A stretch of 64,000 nucleotides of DNA from CAVWSM01 sp963798505 (GTDB lineage: Bacteria; Actinomycetota; Actinomycetes; Jiangellales; Jiangellaceae): positions 35,261 through 99,260 of the forward strand of contig CAWCTX010000002.1 in the NCBI GenBank assembly GCA_963798505.1, in the 5' to 3' direction. How positions within the stretch are numbered: the stretch's first letter is position 1; every line of letters begins with the position of its first letter. Shown here piece after piece: positions 26,300-35,253 of the stretch. Below the pieces are notes generated by a model, which ran no database searches, was not told the origin of the DNA, and saw only the letters and a program-made list of their open reading frames with translations. A program made the position numbers and the translations under genes.

Positions 26300-27651
26300 C
26301 TGTCAACTCCGCCCATGACCGGGTCGATGCTCGCGACTGCGACGATCACGTCGGCCACCTGGCCGCCCTCCGACATCGCGGCCACACCTTGCAGGTTGTT
26401 GAAGGAGGGGTCGCGGAAGTGTGCGCGATAGGGCCGGGTGCCGCCGTCGGACACGAGGTGGCAACCGAGTTCGCCGCGGGCCGACTCGATGGCCGCGTAG
26501 ACCTGGCCGGCCGGCACCCGGAACCCCTCGGTGACCAGCTTGAAGTGGTGGATCAGGGCTTCCATCGACTCGCCCATGATGTGGCGGATGTGGTCGAGGG
26601 AGTTGCCCATGCCGTCGCCGCCCAGCGCCAGCTGAGCAGGCCAGGCAATCTTCTTGTCGGCCACCATGACGGGCCCTGGCGCGAGCCGCTCGAGGCACTG
26701 CTCGACGATGCGCAGGCTCTGCTTCATCTCCTCGATGCGTACGCGGAAACGGCCGTAGGCGTCGCAGGTGTCCCAGGTGGGCACGTCAAACTCGTACGAC
26801 TCGTAGTCGAGGTAGGGCTGCGACTTGCGCAGGTCCCATGGGAGCCCGGCCGCGCGGACGATAGGCCCGGTCATGCCGAGCGCCATGCAGCCTGCGAGGT
26901 CGAGGTAGCCGACCCCGACCGTGCGGCCCTTGAAGATGGCGTTCTCGTTGCAGAACATCTCGTACTCGGGCAGGTACTTGTGCAGCCACTGGGTGCACTC
27001 GCGGATGCGCTCGACGGCGCCAGGTGGGAGGTCCTGCGCGACGCCGCCCGGCCGGAAATAGGCCATGTTCATGCGCAGCCCGGAGACGAGCTCGAAGACG
27101 TCGAGGATCTTCTCGCGGTCGCGGAAACCGTTGGTCATGACCGTCAGCGCGCCGATCTCCATGCCGCCCGTGGCGATGCAGACCAGGTGCGAGGAGATGC
27201 GGTTGAGCTCGAGCATGAGCACGCGGATGACCTTGGCCCGCTCGGGGATCTCATCGGTGATGCCCAGCAGCTTTTCGACCGCGAGCACGTAGGCCGCCTC
27301 GTTGTGCAGCGGCATCAGGTAGTCCATGCGAGTGACGAACGTGGTCCCTTGGGTCCACGTGCGGTACTCCATGCTCTTCTCGATGCCGGTGTGCAGGAAG
27401 CCGATGCCGGCGCGCGCATCGGTGACGGTTTCGCCGTCGAGCTCGAGGATGAGCCGGAGCACGCCGTGCGTCGACGGATGCTGCGGGCCCATGTTGACGA
27501 CGATGCGTTCCTCGCCGGCCTGCGCGGCGGACACGACGGAGTCCCAGTCCTGGCCGGTGACCGTGTAGACCGGGCCCTCAGTGGTCTCGCGAACCCCGGC
27601 GAAGGGATCGTCGCCGGCGAGGTCGGCGGAGGTGTAGGTGAAGTCGCTCAT
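26296..27651 (-). CDS. nuoD: NADH-quinone oxidoreductase subunit D
   Basis: 451 residues. The quinone-site loop NMGPQHPSTHGVLRL is intact, followed by LHTGIEKSMEYRTW and the C-terminal region derived from [NiFe] hydrogenase large subunits. With NuoB it forms the quinone-reduction site. ATG 27651 overlaps the nuoC stop (ATGA); its stop overlaps the nuoE start. Confidence 0.96.
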   Translation of the reverse strand: MSDFTYTSADLAGDDPFAGVRETTEGPVYTVTGQDWDSVVSAAQAGEERIVVNMGPQHPSTHGVLRLILELDGETVTDARAGIGFLHTGIEKSMEYRTWTQGTTFVTRMDYLMPLHNEAAYVLAVEKLLGITDEIPERAKVIRVLMLELNRISSHLVCIATGGMEIGALTVMTNGFRDREKILDVFELVSGLRMNMAYFRPGGVAQDLPPGAVERIRECTQWLHKYLPEYEMFCNENAIFKGRTVGVGYLDLAGCMALGMTGPIVRAAGLPWDLRKSQPYLDYESYEFDVPTWDTCDAYGRFRVRIEEMKQSLRIVEQCLERLAPGPVMVADKKIAWPAQLALGGDGMGNSLDHIRHIMGESMEALIHHFKLVTEGFRVPAGQVYAAIESARGELGCHLVSDGGTRPYRAHFRDPSFNNLQGVAAMSEGGQVADVIVAVASIDPVMGGVDR

Positions 27652-28373
27652 CAGCCGTACGCCCTCCGCTCGTCGGGGGGCGGAATGGTGGCTCCCTTGT
27701 ATTCCACGGGAATGCCTCCGAGCGGGTAGTCCTTGCGCTGCGGGTGTCCCGGCCAGTCGTCGGGCATCTGGATGCGGGTCAGGGATGGGTGGCCGTCGAA
27801 GATGATGCCGAAGAAGTCGTAGGTCTCCCGCTCGTGCCAGTTGTTGGCCGGGTAGACGGCGACGACCGAGGGGATGTGCGGGTCGGAGTCGGGGCAGGTC
27901 ACCTCGAGGCGCAGCCGCCGGTTGTGCGTGACCGAGAGCAGCGGATAGACGGCGTGCAGCTCTCGGCCGCTGTCCTCGGGGTAGTGGACACCGGATACGC
28001 CGAGGCAGAGCTCGAAGCGCAGCGCCGGGTCGTCGCGCAGCGGCCGGACGACCTCGAGCAGCTGGTCGCGCTTGATGAACAGCGTCATCTCGCCACGGTC
28101 GATGACGACCTTCTCGACCGCGTCGTCGAACGACACGCCGCCGGCCTCGAGCGCCTCGGACAGCGCATCGCCGACCTCGTCGAGCCAATCGCCCCATGGA
28201 CGAGGGGTGGACTCGTCGAGCACCACAGGGTTGGTGATGCGGCGGACCAGGCCGCCGTAGCCGGACGTGTCGCCGCTGCCCTCGGTGCCGAACATGCCGC
28301 GGGCGGTCGGGTGCGCCGGCAGCGGCTCGGTGCGACCGGGCTCCGGCTCGGCGGGAAGGTTCTGCTCAGTCAC
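27651..28373 (-). CDS. nuoC: NADH-quinone oxidoreductase subunit C
   Basis: 240 residues. The family block YPANNWHERETYDFFGIIFD followed by DDWPGHPQRKDYPLGG identifies the 30-kDa subunit of the hydrophilic arm. The N-terminus has an extra stretch of about 60 residues rich in Pro and Glu, typical for actinobacteria. GTG 28373 overlaps the nuoB stop by 4 nt. Confidence 0.95.
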   Translation of the reverse strand: MTEQNLPAEPEPGRTEPLPAHPTARGMFGTEGSGDTSGYGGLVRRITNPVVLDESTPRPWGDWLDEVGDALSEALEAGGVSFDDAVEKVVIDRGEMTLFIKRDQLLEVVRPLRDDPALRFELCLGVSGVHYPEDSGRELHAVYPLLSVTHNRRLRLEVTCPDSDPHIPSVVAVYPANNWHERETYDFFGIIFDGHPSLTRIQMPDDWPGHPQRKDYPLGGIPVEYKGATIPPPDERRAYG

Positions 28374-28924
28374 CGGAGCAGCCCCTTCATCTCGTGCGTC
28401 GCCGCTGCAGTCAGCGCCAGCTCCTCGGCCTCCGCCTTGGCCTTCTCGGCGTTGACGCCGAGCGGCATGTTCTGGATCTTCTTGTGCAGCTTGAGGATGG
28501 CGTCGATCAGCATCTCCGGGCGCGGCGGGCAGCCGGGCAGGTAGATATCGACGGGCACGATGTGATCGACGCCCTGCACGATCGCATAGTTGTTGAACAT
28601 GCCACCGCTGCTGGCGCAGACACCCATCGAGAGCACCCACTTGGGCCCGGGCATCTGGTCGTAGATCTGCCGCAGAACCGGAGCCATCTTCTGGCTCACG
28701 CGCCCGGCCACGATCATCAGGTCGGCCTGGCGAGGCGAGGCACGGAACACCTCCATGCCATAGCGCCCGAGGTCGTAGCGCGGCGCGCCGGACGTCATCA
28801 TCTCGATCGCGCAGCAGGCCAGGCCGAACGTCGCCGGCCATAGGGATGCCTTGCGGAAGTAGCCTGCGAGGTCCTCGACCGTGCCGAGCAGGACTCCGCT
28901 GGGGAGCTTTTCCTCGATACCCAC
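28370..28924 (-). CDS. nuoB: NADH-quinone oxidoreductase subunit B
   Basis: 184 residues. Cluster N2 ligands are seen in the adjacent cysteines of FGLACCAIEMM, in GVCASSGGMF and in PGCPPRPE. N2 is the last cluster and donates electrons to the quinone. GTG 28924 follows the nuoA stop by 15 bp. Size is normal. Confidence 0.96.
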   Translation of the reverse strand: MGIEEKLPSGVLLGTVEDLAGYFRKASLWPATFGLACCAIEMMTSGAPRYDLGRYGMEVFRASPRQADLMIVAGRVSQKMAPVLRQIYDQMPGPKWVLSMGVCASSGGMFNNYAIVQGVDHIVPVDIYLPGCPPRPEMLIDAILKLHKKIQNMPLGVNAEKAKAEAEELALTAAATHEMKGLLR

Positions 28925-28939
28925 GTCAGATCCTCACCG

Positions 28940-29299
28940 TCAGTCCCATTCCAGGCCACCTCGACGCCACACATATGCGTACGCCACGAAGATGGTCAGC
29001 ATGAACAGGATCATCTCCACGTAGGCGAACAGGCCGAGCGCGTCGAACCGTATCGCCCACGGGATCAGGAAGATGGTCTCGATGTCGAAGATGATGAAGA
29101 GCATGGCGGTCAGGTAGTACTTGATCGGGAACCGGCCGCCACCCGCCGGTTGCGGCGTGGCTTCGATGCCGCACTCGTACGACTCCAGCCGCACGCGGTT
29201 GAACCGCCGGGGACCGGCGAGCACCGAGGTAGCGACCGAGAACACGGCGAAGCCGAAGGCGAGCGCCGCCAGCGCGATGATCGGGACGTACGGGTTCAC
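28940..29299 (-). CDS. nuoA: NADH-quinone oxidoreductase subunit A
   Basis: 119 residues with three helices and the conserved YECGIEATPQPAGGGRFPIK loop, which borders the quinone channel. GTG 29299 starts the protein right before the first helix (VNPYVPIIALAALAFGF). It is the first gene of the 14-gene nuo operon. A 21-codon open frame (29361-29296) fills the gap to the upstream reductase gene and its stop overlaps this start as GTGA. Confidence 0.95.
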   Translation of the reverse strand: MNPYVPIIALAALAFGFAVFSVATSVLAGPRRFNRVRLESYECGIEATPQPAGGGRFPIKYYLTAMLFIIFDIETIFLIPWAIRFDALGLFAYVEMILFMLTIFVAYAYVWRRGGLEWD

Positions 29300-29361
29300 G
29301 CCGTCTCGCTCCCCTCGGGTCGGGGTCTGTTCACTGCGATCATGGTGGTCGTGGCGGTCAT
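29296..29361 (-). other. Possible 21-codon leader ORF coupled to nuoA
   Basis: ATG 29361 opens a frame beginning MTATTTMIAVNRPRPEG and ending at TGA 29298-29296, overlapping the nuoA GTG by 4 nt. It fills nearly the whole gap between the reductase-family gene and nuoA. No clear ribosome site precedes it, so it may be chance; if translated it would couple nuoA to upstream translation. Confidence 0.3.
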
Positions 29362-29366
29362 GGCAA

Positions 29367-30650
29367 CTATGCCGCCGGCGCGAGTTTGGTGAGGCCGTTG
29401 ATGATGCGGTCCATGGCGTCGCCGTCGCGGTGGTCGGTGAGGTTGGCCATGAGCTTGAGGGCAAAGCGCATGAGCATGGGCCGCGGCATGCCGTGCCGGG
29501 CCACCAGTCTCATGATCGACGGGTTGCCGATCGCCTTGACGAAGATGCGGCCGAGGGTGAAGTAGCCACCGTGCTCCGCCTTGAGCGCGCTGGCGTAGCC
29601 GTGCAGCACCCGCTCGCGCCCGACCGTCGTGGCGTGTGCCTTGGCATCGGTGATGATCTGCGCGGCGAGGTTGGCCGCCTCCATCGCATAGTCGATGCCC
29701 TCGCCGTTGAACGGGTTGACCATCCCGCCGGAGTCCCCGACGAGAAGCAGCCCGCGCGAGTAGTGCGGCTGCCTGTTGAAGGCCATGGGCAGCGCCGCGC
29801 CTCGGAACCCGCCGATCTGGTTGTCGGGCGTGAAGCCCCACTCCGCCGGAAGCTGGGCGGTCCAGCGGCGCAGCAGGTCCTTGTAGTCGACCCGACCGAA
29901 CGCCCGGGAGGTGTCGAGGATGCCGAGGCCGACGTTGCTGGTGCCGTTGCCGCAGGCGAAGATCCACCCGTAGCCGGGGAGCAGGTCGTTGCCGGACCAG
30001 AGCTCGATCCAGGACTCCATCCACTCGTCGTCGTGCCGCGGTGTGCGGAAGTAGGTGCGTACGGCCACGCCCATCGGGCGATCGTCTCGCTTGTGCAGGC
30101 CCATGGCGGTCGACAGCCGGGAGGACACGCCGTCGGCGGCGATAACCAGCGGCGCGCGGAAGGTCACGTCGCCGTCTGCGGCGCGGCCCTCATCGTCCAG
30201 CGGCTTGGCCGTCACGCCGACGATGCGCCCGGAGGATTGGTCAAGGACTGGCCCCGTGACGTTGGTGCGCTCGTGAAGGCGGACGCCCGCCTTGACCGCG
30301 TGCTCGACCAGCAGCTGGTCGAAGTCGAGGCGCGGCCGGACAAGCCCGTAGCCGGGATAGCTGGCCAACTCGGGCCAGGGCAGCTCCAGGCGCATCCCGC
30401 CACCGACGACGCGGAGCCCGTGGTTGCGGATCCAGCCGTCGCCGCTGGTGTCTATCCCCATGCGGGTCAGCTGGCGCACGGCCCGCGGCGTCAGCCCGTC
30501 GCCGCAGATCTTGTCGCGGGGAAAGGCGGCCTTGTCCAGAAGCAGGACATCGACACCGGACTGGGCGAGGTAGTAGGCGGTGGTCGACCCGGCCGGGCCG
30601 GCGCCGACGACGATGACGTCGGCATCCTGGCGGCGGGCCGTCGTACGCAT
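29367..30650 (-). CDS. Geranylgeranyl reductase-family FAD enzyme, likely menaquinone side-chain reductase (MenJ-like)
   Basis: 427 residues. The dinucleotide-binding start is VIVVGAGPAGSTTAYYLAQS, followed by DKICGDGLTPRAV and, later, LLVGDSGGMVNPFNGEGIDY, all typical of the family. Members saturate isoprenoid double bonds; in M. tuberculosis the homologue MenJ reduces one unit of the menaquinone side chain. Its position between menG and nuoA supports that role, which I infer from context. ATG 30650 has the ribosome site gaagga just upstream. A perfect 8-4-8 inverted repeat at 30695-30714 lies in its promoter region. Confidence 0.85.
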   Translation of the reverse strand: MRTTARRQDADVIVVGAGPAGSTTAYYLAQSGVDVLLLDKAAFPRDKICGDGLTPRAVRQLTRMGIDTSGDGWIRNHGLRVVGGGMRLELPWPELASYPGYGLVRPRLDFDQLLVEHAVKAGVRLHERTNVTGPVLDQSSGRIVGVTAKPLDDEGRAADGDVTFRAPLVIAADGVSSRLSTAMGLHKRDDRPMGVAVRTYFRTPRHDDEWMESWIELWSGNDLLPGYGWIFACGNGTSNVGLGILDTSRAFGRVDYKDLLRRWTAQLPAEWGFTPDNQIGGFRGAALPMAFNRQPHYSRGLLLVGDSGGMVNPFNGEGIDYAMEAANLAAQIITDAKAHATTVGRERVLHGYASALKAEHGGYFTLGRIFVKAIGNPSIMRLVARHGMPRPMLMRFALKLMANLTDHRDGDAMDRIINGLTKLAPAA

Positions 30651-30694
30651 CTGTCCTTCTCGCTGGACCGGGTGGTTTGGGTCGATCTATCTCG

Positions 30695-30714
30695 CTCGTG
30701 AAGTCATTCACGAG
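30695..30714. promoter_or_regulatory. 20-bp palindrome upstream of the reductase/nuo gene block
   Basis: CTCGTGAA-GTCA-TTCACGAG is a perfect inverted repeat 45-64 bp before the start at 30650. Its size and symmetry fit the operator of a dimeric repressor. It lies between the reductase gene and the 3' end of menG (30834), so a menG terminator is possible, but no U-run follows on either strand. Confidence 0.45.
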
Positions 30715-30833
30715 CCCATTTGCGCGATCAGTCTAGGGGCAGGGATGGCTCTGCATCGAGCGGGGGCGCGCGCGTCTGAGCAGCACATTTATGCGCTGCA
30801 CGCGTTGCGAAAATCTTCGCTTCGGATCCGTGG

Positions 30834-31535
30834 CTAGGACGGCTTGCGGGCGCGATGCAACGCCACGATGCCGCCGGTGAGGTTGCGCCAGCCGACCTGA
30901 CGCCAGCCGGCTTTCTGCAGGAGCGTCGCCAGCTCCGGCTGGTCGGGCCAGGCACGGATCGACTCGGCGAGGTAGACGTAGGCGTCGGGGGCGCTGGAGA
31001 CCCGGCGCGCGACGGCCGGCAGCGCGCGCATGAGGTATTCCGTGTAGGCCGTGCGGAACGGCGGCCACGTCGGGTGGCTGAACTCGCAGACAACCAGCCG
31101 CCCGCCCGGCTTGGTGACTCGCAGCATCTCCTCGAGGCCCACGATCGGGTCGTGCAGGTTGCGCAGGCCGAAGGAGATGGTGACGGCATCGAAGGTCGCC
31201 GACGCGAACGGCAGGCGCAGCGCATCGCCCGCAGTCAGGGGCAGCTGCGGGTAGCGCTTCTTGCCGACGCGCAACATCCCGAGGGAGAAGTCGCACGGCA
31301 CCACGACGGCCCCGCGCTCTTGGAACGGGAGGCTTGAGGTGCCCGTGCCCGCGGCAAGATCGAGCACCCGCTCGCCGGGTCTGGGGCCGACGGCCTGCAC
31401 CACCGCCTTGCGCCAGCGCCGGGTCTGGCCCATGGCGAGGACGTCGTTGGTGAGGTCGTACCTGCGGGCGACGTCGTCGAACATCGCCGCGACCTCGTGC
31501 GGCTCCTTGTCCAGTCCAGCTCGGCTCACGGGCAC
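30834..31535 (-). CDS. menG: Demethylmenaquinone methyltransferase
   Basis: 233 residues of the UbiE/MenG family. The SAM site is VLDLAAGTGTSSLPF, followed by the family blocks NDVLAMGQTRRWRK near the start and TISFGLRNLHDP in the middle. It methylates demethylmenaquinone in the last common step of menaquinone synthesis. GTG 31535 gives the family N-terminus; GTG 31529 is an alternative. The gene lies between a GATCA repeat block and the reductase-family gene. The other men genes start at 32226 on the other side of the M14 remnant. Confidence 0.92.
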   Translation of the reverse strand: MPVSRAGLDKEPHEVAAMFDDVARRYDLTNDVLAMGQTRRWRKAVVQAVGPRPGERVLDLAAGTGTSSLPFQERGAVVVPCDFSLGMLRVGKKRYPQLPLTAGDALRLPFASATFDAVTISFGLRNLHDPIVGLEEMLRVTKPGGRLVVCEFSHPTWPPFRTAYTEYLMRALPAVARRVSSAPDAYVYLAESIRAWPDQPELATLLQKAGWRQVGWRNLTGGIVALHRARKPS

Positions 31536-31560
31536 GAGCCTCGCACACGTGGCGAGAGTG

Positions 31561-31641
31561 GATCAGGGGCACCCATGTCCAATCCCGACATGGATCAGGG
31601 GGCCCCGTGTCCAGTAGGTCTGGACACGGGTCCCCCTGATC
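31561..31641. repeat. GATCA-bounded intergenic repeat block, copy 2
   Basis: Two direct units begin at 31561 (GATCAGGGGCACCCATGTCC) and 31593 (GATCAGGGGGCCCCGTGTCC), and one inverted unit spans about 31620-31641 (ending CCCCCTGATC). Units are about 22-23 bp and match those at 11079-11160. The second and third units can form a long hairpin. The block lies just upstream of menG and downstream of the M14 remnant. Confidence 0.7.
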
Positions 31642-31658
31642 AAGTTGTGACTGGCCGA

Positions 31659-32135
31659 CTAGCCGAGCAGGTGCTGCAGCGTGCGCGGCGACGAGGTCAT
31701 CGCGCTCGGCGGGCGCGAGCCCCTCGAAGCCGAACCCGAAGAACGCGCTGTCCTCGGTCAGCGTGCGCGGCTCCCTCCTCGAGGCCGAGCTGCGTGCGCA
31801 GCCAGTCGTTGGAGTTGTCGACCTGAGCCCTCGGGCGAACCCGAAACGGTCCACGAGCCGAGGCCCGCCTCGAACGACGGGTCGGTGTCGATGGATGTGC
31901 CGTCGACGAACACGTCGACATCGTCGAGGAAGACGCCGATCCCCTGGGTTGCCCAGTCGCTGACATAGGCGATGGCCAACTCGACTTGCTGCCCGGCGTA
32001 TGCCGACAGGTCGACCGACCAGTTCACCCAGCCTCCGGACTGGCCGGACGCGGCATGCCACTCGCCCTGGTGCCCGGCGATACGCAGTCCTCGCCCTGGT
32101 AGTGCGCGAGGAACGGATGGATCGCCTCGTCGCCG
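31659..32135 (-). pseudogene. C-terminal remnant of a secreted M14-type zinc carboxypeptidase
   Basis: Pieces of one protein occur in order but in changing frames: AIHPFLAHYQGEDC, then GEWHAASGQSGGWVNWSVDL and VELAIAYVSDWATQGIGVFL with DPSFEAGLGSWTVSGSP, then DNSNDWLRTQLGL, then TEDSAFFGFGFEGL, ending RTLQHLLG at TAG 31661-31659. This succession matches my memory of the immune-inhibitor-A-like tail of actinobacterial M14 carboxypeptidases. At least four frameshifts occur in under 500 bp and the whole catalytic part is missing on the 5' side, so this is a decayed fragment. It sits between menG and menF. Confidence 0.7.
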
Positions 32136-32211
32136 TGTGAGGCGTGTCACATGTCAACCGTGAAGTGGGTGCCTCGTGGTTGCCCTGGTCGTGTGAGTGC
32201 GTGACGGCACG

Positions 32212-32217
32212 TACGCT
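32212..32217 (+). promoter_or_regulatory. Predicted -10 box (TACGCT) of menF
   Basis: TACGCT ends 8 nt before the GTG at 32226 with no Shine-Dalgarno sequence between, fitting a leaderless transcript. Confidence 0.45.
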
Positions 32218-32225
32218 CGATCGCC

Positions 32226-33506
32226 GTGACAAGCAGCCCGGCCACCGTTGGCGCCACGCATCCGCAGGTACGACCGCTGGTCGTGCGGACTGTCACGATC
32301 CCTGACCCAGGGCCGCTGCTCGATCTGATGACTGAGCGTGACGCAGTGGCGTGGGTTCACCGGGGCGACGGCATCGTCGGGTGGGGCGAGGCCGCGCGCC
32401 TCGAGACGCAGGGTGACAAGCGCTTCGCGGACGCGGAGGCGTGGTGGGGCGCGGTCGCCGATGCCGCCGTGGTGCGCGACGAGGTCGACATGCCGGGGAC
32501 CGGGCTGGTGGCGTTCGGCTCGTTCGCGTTCGACACCCGGCCTGGTGCCTCCATGCTCGTGGTGCCGTCGGTCGTGGTCGGCCGGCGCGGCGACCGCTCG
32601 TGGGTGACCGTCATCGATGCCGCAGGGTCATTTCCGGCGGTTCCTGCCATCCACCCGCAGCCGGAGCCAGAACGCCCGGCGGGTGTGGTGTTCGCCGACG
32701 GTGCGCGGTCGGGCGCCGACTGGGAGATCGTCGTCTCCAACGCGGTGCAGCGCATCGCCTCCGGTGAGCTGGAGAAGGTCGTACTCGCGCGCGACCTGCT
32801 CGCGTGCGCCGATAGCCCGGTCGATGTGCGATGGCCGTTGCGGCAGCTGGCGGCCGGCTACCCGGCGTGCTGGACGTTCCATGTCGACGGTCTGCTGGGG
32901 GCCACGCCGGAGATGCTCGTACGCCTGGAGCGCGGGCTCGTGACCTCGCGAGTGCTGGCCGGGACCATCCGGCGTACGGGCGACGACGCGCACGACCTCG
33001 CCCTGTCTGGATCGCTGGCGCGGTCGAGCAAGGACCTCGAGGAGCATGAGTACGCGGTGCGCTCGGTCGCCGACGCGCTTGCCCCGCACTGCTCCAGCAC
33101 CAACGTGCCGGACAGCCCGTTCGTGCTGCACCTGCCCAACGTCATGCACCTCGCCACCGACGTCACGGGCGTCGTGCGCGATGGTGCGTCGTCACTCGCG
33201 TTGGCAGCGGCGCTGCATCCGTCGGCCGCGGTGTGCGGGACGCCGACCGAGGCAGCCCGCGAGCTGATCCGCGAGCTGGAGGGGCTGGACCGAGGGCGCT
33301 ACGCCGGGCCTGTCGGGTGGATCGACGCCGACGGCGACGGCGAGTGGGGCATCGCGCTGCGCTGCGCCGCGGTCGATCCGCAGGATCCCGCGCGGCTCCA
33401 GCTGTTTGCCGGCTGCGGGATCGTCGCCGGGTCCGACCCGGAGGCGGAGCTGGCCGAGAGTGCCGCCAAGCTCGTCCCGATGCGCGACGCGCTCACTCTC
33501 GGCTGA
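32226..33506 (+). CDS. menF: Isochorismate synthase
   Basis: 426 residues of the chorismate-binding family. C-terminal blocks are diagnostic: GELEKVVLARDLL, then LLGATPEMLVRLERG, then the AALHPSAAVCGTPTEAA stretch, and AGCGIVAGSDPEAELAES at the end. It turns chorismate into isochorismate, the first committed step of menaquinone synthesis. A siderophore-type isochorismate synthase is the alternative, but the convergent menD (33493) makes the menaquinone role clear. Its stop overlaps the menD stop by 14 nt. Confidence 0.9.
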   Translation: MTSSPATVGATHPQVRPLVVRTVTIPDPGPLLDLMTERDAVAWVHRGDGIVGWGEAARLETQGDKRFADAEAWWGAVADAAVVRDEVDMPGTGLVAFGSFAFDTRPGASMLVVPSVVVGRRGDRSWVTVIDAAGSFPAVPAIHPQPEPERPAGVVFADGARSGADWEIVVSNAVQRIASGELEKVVLARDLLACADSPVDVRWPLRQLAAGYPACWTFHVDGLLGATPEMLVRLERGLVTSRVLAGTIRRTGDDAHDLALSGSLARSSKDLEEHEYAVRSVADALAPHCSSTNVPDSPFVLHLPNVMHLATDVTGVVRDGASSLALAAALHPSAAVCGTPTEAARELIRELEGLDRGRYAGPVGWIDADGDGEWGIALRCAAVDPQDPARLQLFAGCGIVAGSDPEAELAESAAKLVPMRDALTLG

Positions 33507-35220
33507 GCGCTTCGGTCACGGCGGCCCGCACGCGGGCATGCAGGTCACGGTGCCCGGAGCGGTTGACCGGCACCTCGATGACACGCATGCCGCCGCGCTC
33601 GGCGAGTGCCTGGCGCAGCTCGACGAGATCGGCGCTGCGCCGATGTGGCGTGCGCGTCGCTGCGCACAGAGCGCCCAGGTCGACGCCGTGCGGCGTGCCG
33701 AAGATGCGCTCGAACGGCGCGGCCAGCTCCGGCGCACCCTGCTCCAGCACTGTGAAGATGCCGCCGCCGTCGTCATTGACGACGACGATCGTGAGGTCGG
33801 GACGCGGCTCGTCATGCCCCATCACGAGGCCGTTGGAGTCGTGCAGGAAGGTTAGGTCACCGACGAGCGCGAACGACGGCCGCGCATGCGTCGTGTGGTG
33901 TTCGAGGGCTGCACCGACCGCCGTCGAGATTGTGCCGTCGATACCGGCCAGGCCCCGGTTGGCGAGCACAGAGACCGGCCCGTTGACCGGGGCGGCCGCG
34001 AGGTCGACATCGCGTACGGCGTTGGAGGAGCCAAGCACGACCAGCGAGCCTTCCGGGGCAGCCGCGAAGAGCTCACGAGCGATCCCGTAACCGGTCGGCT
34101 CCGACTGATCCGCGAGCACATCGTCGACGGCGGCCTGCGCGGTGCGCCCCGCCTCGAGCCACTCCTTCTGGAACTCGGTGACGCCGACCGGCTCCTGATC
34201 GGCCGCCACCCACAGCTGCGCGGCGTCGAAGACGCGACGGGCGACAAGCCCGGGGTCGGACCAGCGGGGCGACTCGGCCACGACGTCGACCTCGATGTCG
34301 GGGTGTCGCAGCAGCCGGGCCACAGAGCGCGACAGGGTGGGCCGACCGACCACCACCGCGCGCCGCGGAAGGTGTCGCGCGAGCCAGTCCGTCGCACCGG
34401 CGATGAGCGGGGCGGCCGCGATCGAGCTGCGTCCCCAAGCACCCGAGGAGGGCTCGGCGAGCAGCGGCCACCCGCGACGCTCGGCCAGGTCGGCGGCCGC
34501 AAGACCCACGAGGGGCGAGGCGTCGCCGACGACCACCACCGTGCGCGGCTCAGACCCCAGGCGGTCGGGCGCGCTGCTCGCCGCGAGCCACGGCGGCACG
34601 CCCTGAGCATCGGTCCACGCCGCGAGGTCCGGGCGGCCGTCGAGAGGTTCGACCCAGCTGTCGTCCGCATCCGGGACGAGCGGGTCGCGGAAGGCGAGGT
34701 TGAGGTGCACCGGCCCTGGGTCGCCGGACAGCTCGCCGCGCGCCGCGACCACAGCGCGGCTCAGCAGTCCGCGCCAGTAGGCGACCTCGCCGGCGCGGCG
34801 CTCGGGTGCCCCGACCTCATGGAACAGTCGCACCACGTCGCCGAACACCTTGATCTGGTCGGTGGTCTGGTTGGCGCCGCTGCCGCGCAGCTCGGGCGGG
34901 CGGTCCGCACTGAGCACGAGCAGCGGAACACCCGCGTGGTGTGCCTCCAGGACCGCGGGATGCAGGTTGGCGACGGCCGTACCGCTCGTCGTCACGACCG
35001 CGACCGGCCACTGCGCGGCCTTGGCGAGCCCGAGGGCGAGGAAGCCAGCGGTGCGCTCGTCAATGCGTACGTGCAGGCGCAGGCGCCCGGCGCGGTCGGC
35101 ATCGTGCAAGGCGTAAGCCAACGGCGCCGAGCGCGAACCGGGCGCCAGCACCACCTCGCGCACGCGGTGGCGGGTCAGCTCGTCGACGAAGACGCGGGCC
35201 AGCGCGGTCGAGGGGTTCAT
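33493..35220 (-). CDS. menD: 2-succinyl-5-enolpyruvyl-6-hydroxy-3-cyclohexene-1-carboxylate synthase
   Basis: 575 residues of the thiamine-diphosphate enzyme family. The start reads LTRHRVREVVLAPGSRSAPL, as in MenD; the catalytic-domain glutamate region is near VVTTSGTAVANLHPAV, and the cofactor domain near the C-terminus has ALVGDLTFLHDSNGL and VVNDDGGGIF (the GD…N cofactor motif). It adds the succinyl unit from 2-oxoglutarate to isochorismate. ATG 35220 has GGAGGT upstream. It is convergent with menF. Confidence 0.94.
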   Translation of the reverse strand: MNPSTALARVFVDELTRHRVREVVLAPGSRSAPLAYALHDADRAGRLRLHVRIDERTAGFLALGLAKAAQWPVAVVTTSGTAVANLHPAVLEAHHAGVPLLVLSADRPPELRGSGANQTTDQIKVFGDVVRLFHEVGAPERRAGEVAYWRGLLSRAVVAARGELSGDPGPVHLNLAFRDPLVPDADDSWVEPLDGRPDLAAWTDAQGVPPWLAASSAPDRLGSEPRTVVVVGDASPLVGLAAADLAERRGWPLLAEPSSGAWGRSSIAAAPLIAGATDWLARHLPRRAVVVGRPTLSRSVARLLRHPDIEVDVVAESPRWSDPGLVARRVFDAAQLWVAADQEPVGVTEFQKEWLEAGRTAQAAVDDVLADQSEPTGYGIARELFAAAPEGSLVVLGSSNAVRDVDLAAAPVNGPVSVLANRGLAGIDGTISTAVGAALEHHTTHARPSFALVGDLTFLHDSNGLVMGHDEPRPDLTIVVVNDDGGGIFTVLEQGAPELAAPFERIFGTPHGVDLGALCAATRTPHRRSADLVELRQALAERGGMRVIEVPVNRSGHRDLHARVRAAVTEALSRE

Positions 35221-35253
35221 CGAGGTGACCTCCAGACGCGCCGGCCCTGCTGC

